Below are positions 60,265 through 64,000 of a stretch of 64,000 bases of DNA, in pieces (the stretch's first letter is position 1; every line of letters begins with the position of its first letter). Source of the DNA: VXYL01 sp965116935 (GTDB lineage: Bacteria > Pseudomonadota > Gammaproteobacteria > Pseudomonadales > Azotimanducaceae). A program made the translations under genes and the position numbers. The stretch spans positions 1,922,001 to 1,986,000 of the forward strand of contig OZ220737.1 of the NCBI GenBank assembly GCA_965116935.1. Reading direction: 5' to 3'. The notes under the pieces are model-generated. The model was not told the origin of the DNA, did no database searches, and saw nothing but the letters and a program-made list of their open reading frames with translations.

Positions 60265-60669
60265 GCGCGTTGCACAACGTCATGCCTCACCCGGCCAACG
60301 CCGCGCCATTCCCTCCCTGTGGTCCCCCGGTCAAGTACGGTACATGCAGCACAAGGCAGCCACTTGCTGTGGTTGCCGCTAACGAATACCCCTATGAACC
60401 CGTACCCCCTGACTTTTCGGATTATGGCATGGCGCGGAAGCGCCGAGCTGATGCTAGGTGCCGCGCGTGTCAGCGCTGGCATCAGCCCACAGCTCGGGAG
60501 GACGCACATTAGCCCAATGACGGGCACACCGTCGTGACCTGCGACGACGTTCCGCGACCGCTTCCGCACGGGCCTCGCCAACGGCGACCGCGTGATGCTC
60601 CGCTACGCCGTGGACGCCTAGCGGGAAACTCTACCCAATGGCCCCACCGTTGCCGGCAAGAACTTGCGT
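60265..60669. other. Right boundary of the defence block
   Basis: About 405 bases. The right direct repeat (60554-60628) encodes FRTGLANGDRVMLRYAVDA and stop, a C-terminal piece of the TAT protein family. The preceding 290 bases include the start region of the minus-strand restriction gene and give no family-like reading frame. The following 40 bases lead into the TIR gene. Confidence 0.6.
60554..60628 (+). repeat. Right 75-base direct repeat, 3' fragment of the TAT protein gene
   Basis: Begins GCGACCGCTTCCGCACGGGC and ends with the TAG stop and GCGGGAAA. It is 88% identical to 50227-50301 by direct alignment. No start or upstream coding homology exists, so it is a remnant. Together the two copies bound 10.25 kb with the Argonaute, HEPN-like and restriction genes. 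Confidence 0.85.
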
Positions 60670-61080
60670 TCATGCCGGCGCGTAACCGAGGCCCCAAATC
60701 TGTAGAAGGTCGCGGCATCCGCGGTCGAAATCGTCCGAGAAGTCGATCATCTGAATCTGTGACAGTGTCCACGACAACTGCAAGTGGGAGCAGGGCTGGT
60801 AGATGACCGGAGCAATGCGACCGTCAAAGCGGCGTTCCTGCAATGCGAACAGGAGCTCACGCTTTACCCACACCGCCTCCACCGCATTGGGGGAAAGCGC
60901 AACGAGAAACCAGTCACAGCGTGCAAGGGCCGCGCCTATTTCGTCGTGCCATTGCTGAGCACCCTGGATGTTCGTGTCGCTATACCAGACTGGCACTCCA
61001 TGTCGGCGCAGTGTGGCCGCCAGTCGCGCTGCGAAGGGCCGGTCGGCACTCGAGTGAGAAAGGAAAACTTCTTCTGGCAA
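60670..61080 (-). CDS. TIR-domain protein 1
   Basis: 136 residues, a bare TIR domain: EVFLSHSSADRPFAARLAATL, VPVWYSDTNIQGAQQWHDEI, FLVALSPNAVEAVWVKRELLFAL. Glu75 in KRELLF is at the position of the catalytic Glu of NAD-cleaving TIRs. TTG start at 61080. No APAZ or other domain is attached. Twin gene directly upstream (second TIR), 21 bases apart. Possibly a defence effector; the partner sensor is not visible. Confidence 0.85.
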   Translation of the reverse strand: MPEEVFLSHSSADRPFAARLAATLRRHGVPVWYSDTNIQGAQQWHDEIGAALARCDWFLVALSPNAVEAVWVKRELLFALQERRFDGRIAPVIYQPCSHLQLSWTLSQIQMIDFSDDFDRGCRDLLQIWGLGYAPA

Positions 61081-61101
61081 GGCGGCACCAAATGCTTGAT
61101 G

Positions 61102-61512
61102 TCATGCGTTGGCGAGAATAGCGTCGGCGATGGGCTTGACATCTGGTGCGTCGGTGCCGGAGTCGTCTAGTCCGATCCACGGCAAACGGCGGACGATCCA
61201 CGGAACGTCTTCGGCAGGAACCAGTTCCGGATTGCCCACAACGACCGGGATGAGGCGATCGCAGTAGTTCTGCGCGCCGAGGGCGTACTCCATCTCGCGC
61301 TTCACCCACGGGGAGTGCATTGCGGCCGGCGTGAGCAACACAACCATGGCTTGCGACTCTTCGAGAGCTCGGGCGATTTCCGCCGCCCAGTTGTCACCGG
61401 GAAGCAGGTCGCCGTCTGGAGACCACACGTTGAGTCCCGCCGCTTTGAGCCCCAGAGAGACTTGCGCCGCCAAGAGCGCGTCCGTGTGGGCATAACTGAG
61501 AAAGACGTTCAT
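61102..61512 (-). CDS. TIR-domain protein 2
   Basis: 136 residues from the ATG at 61512 (MNVFLSYAHTDALLAAQV). LNVWSPDGDLLPGDNWAAEI and VVLLTPAAMHSPWVKREMEYAL are TIR landmarks; Glu73 in KREMEYA aligns with the catalytic Glu. It is only moderately similar to the downstream TIR protein, so the pair is an old duplication or a heteromeric set. First gene of the two-gene unit. Thoeris-like partners (ThsA) are not present in the window. Confidence 0.85.
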   Translation of the reverse strand: MNVFLSYAHTDALLAAQVSLGLKAAGLNVWSPDGDLLPGDNWAAEIARALEESQAMVVLLTPAAMHSPWVKREMEYALGAQNYCDRLIPVVVGNPELVPAEDVPWIVRRLPWIGLDDSGTDAPDVKPIADAILANA

Positions 61513-61590
61513 GGGCTTGTGGCCCAGCCGCTGCCAAATCACCTTGGCGACAAACCCTAGCAACAACCGCGACCTTCGTTCAAGCCCCTC

Positions 61591-61685
61591 CTAGCAGTCT
61601 GTCGGACTTGGCGGCGATGCACCCGGCTGCCGGACAGGGCCACGCATGCGTCGCCCTTCTTCGGGTGGCCTTCCTCATGCGCTAG
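61591..61685. repeat. CTAG-bounded palindromic element at the 3' end of the PH-like protein gene
   Basis: From CTAGCAGTCTGTCGGACTTG (61591) to CTCATGCGCTAG (61685). The inner hairpin (CACGCATGCGTCGCCC) and the CTTCGGGTGG segment match the element at 25524. The terminal CTA is the complement of the TAG stop of the minus-strand gene starting at 61682. The element mixes the start of the 130-base family with the end of the GGGCGACGC family. Confidence 0.8.
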
Positions 61686-62251
61686 CGGTGCAACGCAGCA
61701 ACCACCCGAGCTGGGTCGTCGACGCTCACGAGCGCGGCCGTGCCGTTCGACAAGGGCAAGTACACGACTGCAGCCCTGTCCGTTAGCGCTGTAAGTGCCT
61801 TGGTGCCATTGCGTAGCTTGACCCATCCAACCAGGAATCCTGGAAGGCCGAGCCCGTTGGTGCGCAGCACCGGCGCATGATCCGAGTCGTGTAACAGGTT
61901 CAGTTCTCGGACGCCTGCGCTCAGCACTTCGTCCCGATTTATCGTGCGGCCGTAGAGCGGCACGTCGAGCACGACTTCGTCCACTTCGATGCGCAGTGAC
62001 GCCCTCGTGAAGAGATAGGGGTAAAGCGCAAACAGCATAGCCATGGCTAGCAGGCCGACCCCGATCACCCGCGTTGTAACCGACGCGAACGCGCCAAGCC
62101 ACAGAAGACCGCCCAAACCAAGCAGCGCAACGACGATCAGACCAAGGATGGTGATCGCCAGTGCGCCCGGGAAAGGGATGCCTACAACCTCCGTCACGCC
62201 TACGCCTGTCTCTCTTGCCTCGATGTTCAGGCGTTCGCGTCGTTCAGGCAC
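61682..62251 (-). CDS. Membrane protein with bacterial PH-like C-terminal part
   Basis: 189 residues from a GTG at 62251 that overlaps the amidohydrolase stop by 8 bases. Two TM helices (about 30-55 and 60-80), then a beta-rich region (LRIEVDEVVLDVPLYGRTINRDEVL ... LTDRAAVVYLPLSNG), like bacterial PH (bPH) domains. No function can be assigned. Translational coupling suggests co-expression with the amidohydrolase. Confidence 0.7.
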   Translation of the reverse strand: MPERRERLNIEARETGVGVTEVVGIPFPGALAITILGLIVVALLGLGGLLWLGAFASVTTRVIGVGLLAMAMLFALYPYLFTRASLRIEVDEVVLDVPLYGRTINRDEVLSAGVRELNLLHDSDHAPVLRTNGLGLPGFLVGWVKLRNGTKALTALTDRAAVVYLPLSNGTAALVSVDDPARVVAALHR

Positions 62252-63374
62252 CCAAGTTGTAGAACCGGTCCACGTTCCCGCCCAGAATCTTCGCCTGCGA
62301 ATCCGCGTCCAAGCTGGCGATGCCTTCCTTGAGTTCGGCCACCACGCCGTAGGAGGCATCGATGTGGGGGTAGTCGGAGGCCCAGGTGACGTAGTCGGCG
62401 CCGATGTGGCGGACGACTTCGGCGGTCATGCCTTCGTCGGGGTCCATCGAGATCAGGCATTGGCGGTAGAAGTAGTCGCTGGGCTTGAGCTTGAACGGGG
62501 CGGCGCGATGCATCACTTCGGCCTTGTGGTCGAGGCGGTCTAGCCAGGCGGAAATCCAGTTGCCGCCAGCTTCGAGCACCGAGCACTTCAGGCGCGGGTA
62601 GCGCTCGAAAAGGCCTGACGCCAGCATGGCCGTGAAGGCAGCCATCACGTCGATGGCGAGGAAGGCGAAGAAGAAGAGGGCCGAACCCACGTTGGGTGCT
62701 GGCATGTGGTGGTAGGCGTTGCGCTCGCGCACCACGACATGGAAGCCGATGGGCATGTCGAGGTCTTGCGCCGCGGCCCAGAAGCGGTCGTACACGGGGT
62801 CGGCTAGCTGGCGACCGTTGCGGGCCGGGGCGTCCGGCGAGAGATAGATGCCGATGCAGCCGTCCTTGCGGGCGCGCTCGGCTTCCGCCACGGCACCGTC
62901 CGGGTCGATGAGCGAGATGTGCGCCACCGGATGCAGGCGCGAGGGGTCGTGATTGGCGAAGTCCACGATCCAACGGTTGTAAGCGCGGGTGTAGGCGGTG
63001 GCTAGGGCAGGGTCCTCGACGTTGCCTTCCCAACAGATGCCGATGGTGGGGTAGAGGATGGCGGCGTCGATGCCCTCGTCGTCGAGCACCTTGAGCCTGG
63101 CGGCGGGATCGTACGATCCGGGCGGCGAACCGGCCGCGTAGCTGTAGTCCTCCGTCAGGCTGCCGAGCATGCCCGAGTCGAGGTCGATGCCGCCGAGCGT
63201 GCCGAGGTTGCCGCGCAGAAGCCGCATCGGTTGGTTGTCGATCCACAGCCGCTCGAAACCCTCGTCGTCCGGAGCGATGCGGATGGCGCGGTCGCGGAAG
63301 GCCGGATCGATGTAGCGCTCCCAAGTGTCTGCCGGCTCCAGAATGTGGCCATCGGCATCTACCACTCGACTCAT
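62244..63374 (-). CDS. Amidohydrolase 2 family protein (ACMSD-like)
   Basis: 376 residues, metal-dependent TIM-barrel hydrolase or decarboxylase. The N-terminal VVDADGHILEPADTWERYI holds D-x-H, where most relatives have DxH or HxH. GFHVVVRE gives the middle His, and WASDYPHIDASY the C-terminal Asp. The central VLEAGGNWISAWLDRLD is the family signature. Decarboxylation of aromatic acids or hydrolysis are both possible. Coupled to the PH-like gene. Confidence 0.88.
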   Translation of the reverse strand: MSRVVDADGHILEPADTWERYIDPAFRDRAIRIAPDDEGFERLWIDNQPMRLLRGNLGTLGGIDLDSGMLGSLTEDYSYAAGSPPGSYDPAARLKVLDDEGIDAAILYPTIGICWEGNVEDPALATAYTRAYNRWIVDFANHDPSRLHPVAHISLIDPDGAVAEAERARKDGCIGIYLSPDAPARNGRQLADPVYDRFWAAAQDLDMPIGFHVVVRERNAYHHMPAPNVGSALFFFAFLAIDVMAAFTAMLASGLFERYPRLKCSVLEAGGNWISAWLDRLDHKAEVMHRAAPFKLKPSDYFYRQCLISMDPDEGMTAEVVRHIGADYVTWASDYPHIDASYGVVAELKEGIASLDADSQAKILGGNVDRFYNLGA

Positions 63375-63757
63375 TTGGGTGTCTCCGCTCGGTTGTCCGC
63401 GTAGCGTTGGCTAGGGAGAGGCAAGTGTCAATGGGGCGCGCGTCACAAAACGGGCCGCCGGAGGGAGGAAAGGCGCTTCTCGCGCAGGTGCAGCGAGGCA
63501 TCCAGCCCCAGCGAGCCGACGGCTGGCGACGGGTGAGCGCGCCGAGGACGGCGCGTGAGTTTTCGCAGGGCGAAACTCTGGAGGGCGGGACGCCCTCCCT
63601 CCGGAAAGACCGTCATGCGCACCCAGACGCCCTCCCCAGAGGGATCTGCCAAGTTCGGCGCTCGGCGTGCTGCCCTTTCCCTCGACGGGAGCCGTCTGGC
63701 GGGAGCGACTGATAAGCTTCGCGTTTGCGCTTCATCCCCTGCCCTTCGGAGCCACGC
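63375..63757. repeat. Gap upstream of glyA with one palindromic repeat
   Basis: 383 bases. GGAGGGCGGGACGCCCTCC at 63580-63598 is the same core as at 12052 and, with one change, inside rnr. Nothing else is recognised. The region after about 63680 should hold the glyA promoter; I do not see a convincing regulator site. Confidence 0.6.
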
Positions 63758-64000
63758 ATGACGAAGATGCATTCCGTTGCCGCGACTCGCAATCGCGACT
63801 TGCTTGCCGAGAACGACGCCGAGATTCACGCCGCGCTCGCGGGTGAGGAGCGGCGGCAGCGCCTCGGCATCGAGCTGATTCCGTCGGAGAACTACACCTA
63901 TCCCGAGGTCTTGGCGGTGCTTGGGTCGGTGTTCACGAACAAGTACTCGGAAGGCTATCCGGGGCGCAGGTATTACGGCGGCCAGGAGTTCACCGACGTG
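63758..64000 (+). CDS. glyA: Serine hydroxymethyltransferase, N-terminal part cut by the window edge
   Basis: 81 codons. A PLP enzyme interconverting serine and glycine with tetrahydrofolate. RQRLGIELIPSENYTYPEVL, then GSVFTNKYSEGYPGRRYYGG, is the hallmark N-terminal region of GlyA (substrate-binding Tyr and Glu-x-Tyr). The start ATG at 63758 begins MTKMHSVAATRNRDLLAEND. The rest lies beyond the window. Confidence 0.95.
   Translation, partial: MTKMHSVAATRNRDLLAENDAEIHAALAGEERRQRLGIELIPSENYTYPEVLAVLGSVFTNKYSEGYPGRRYYGGQEFTDV

Noticed and set aside
60670..61512. TIR genes as part of a TIR-APAZ Argonaute (SPARTA) system
   Set aside because: The TIR proteins have no APAZ domain and lie over 7 kb from the Argonaute, which already has its own HNH-APAZ partner.
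1..64000. CRISPR array
   Set aside because: Repeats exist, but none as regular short direct repeats with uniform unique spacers; no cas genes.

Overview
The window looks like a contig from an uncultivated, GC-rich gammaproteobacterium. Two conserved housekeeping blocks support this: rnr-rlmB-rpsF-rpsR-rplI-dnaB-radA, and argB-phosphomannomutase-coaBC / radC-rpmB-rpmG-mutM. The outer-membrane barrel, TonB receptor, lipoprotein and diderm exporters indicate a Gram-negative envelope. No plasmid or phage replication genes are visible; the fragment is chromosomal and ends inside glyA.

Layout. 1-6.6 kb is an accessory stretch ending at a tRNA-Leu(CAG). It holds toxin-antitoxin modules (HigBA, an orphan HicB-like protein, Phd-VapC, and BrnT with an antitoxin-like N-terminus fused to a uracil-DNA glycosylase), a secreted nuclease, an MFS transporter and folE2. 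6.6-15.1 kb is the rnr-to-radA block. 15.2-29.8 kb holds envelope and redox genes (an outer-membrane barrel, a VTT-flavin disulfide reductase fusion, two glycosyltransferases with a DUF547 protein, an ECF sigma/anti-sigma/PDZ set, an LLM flavin monooxygenase and a TonB receptor). 29.8-36.2 kb is housekeeping. 36.4-44.5 kb is an export and regulation module: a large MacB-type permease, a sigma-54 response regulator, its histidine kinase, an HlyD adaptor and an ABC ATPase. Sigma-54 promoter motifs precede both structural units. 44.6-50.3 kb has a frameshifted lipoprotein, an ABC exporter, HipBA, a TauD dioxygenase and a small TAT-exported FMN-barrel-like protein.

50.3-60.6 kb is a defence block bounded by a 75-bp direct repeat, which is the 3' end of the preceding gene and an 88%-identical copy of it. 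It contains a catalytically dead-looking short prokaryotic Argonaute translationally coupled to an HNH nuclease with an APAZ-like C-terminal region (the HNH-APAZ type of short Argonaute system). It also contains a zinc-ribbon/HEPN-like protein and a large nuclease-helicase-methyltransferase restriction system split in two at the methyltransferase domain. Two tandem TIR-domain genes lie just outside. The window closes with a PH-like membrane protein, an amidohydrolase and the start of glyA.

The second theme is an unusual load of short GC-rich palindromic repeats in at least five sequence families. They fill most long intergenic gaps, supply the stop codons of several genes, occur as paired inverted arms, and in two cases lie in frame inside genes (rnr and the lipoprotein). 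Local tandem duplications next to rplI and the TonB receptor carry such repeats and have left truncated gene copies.
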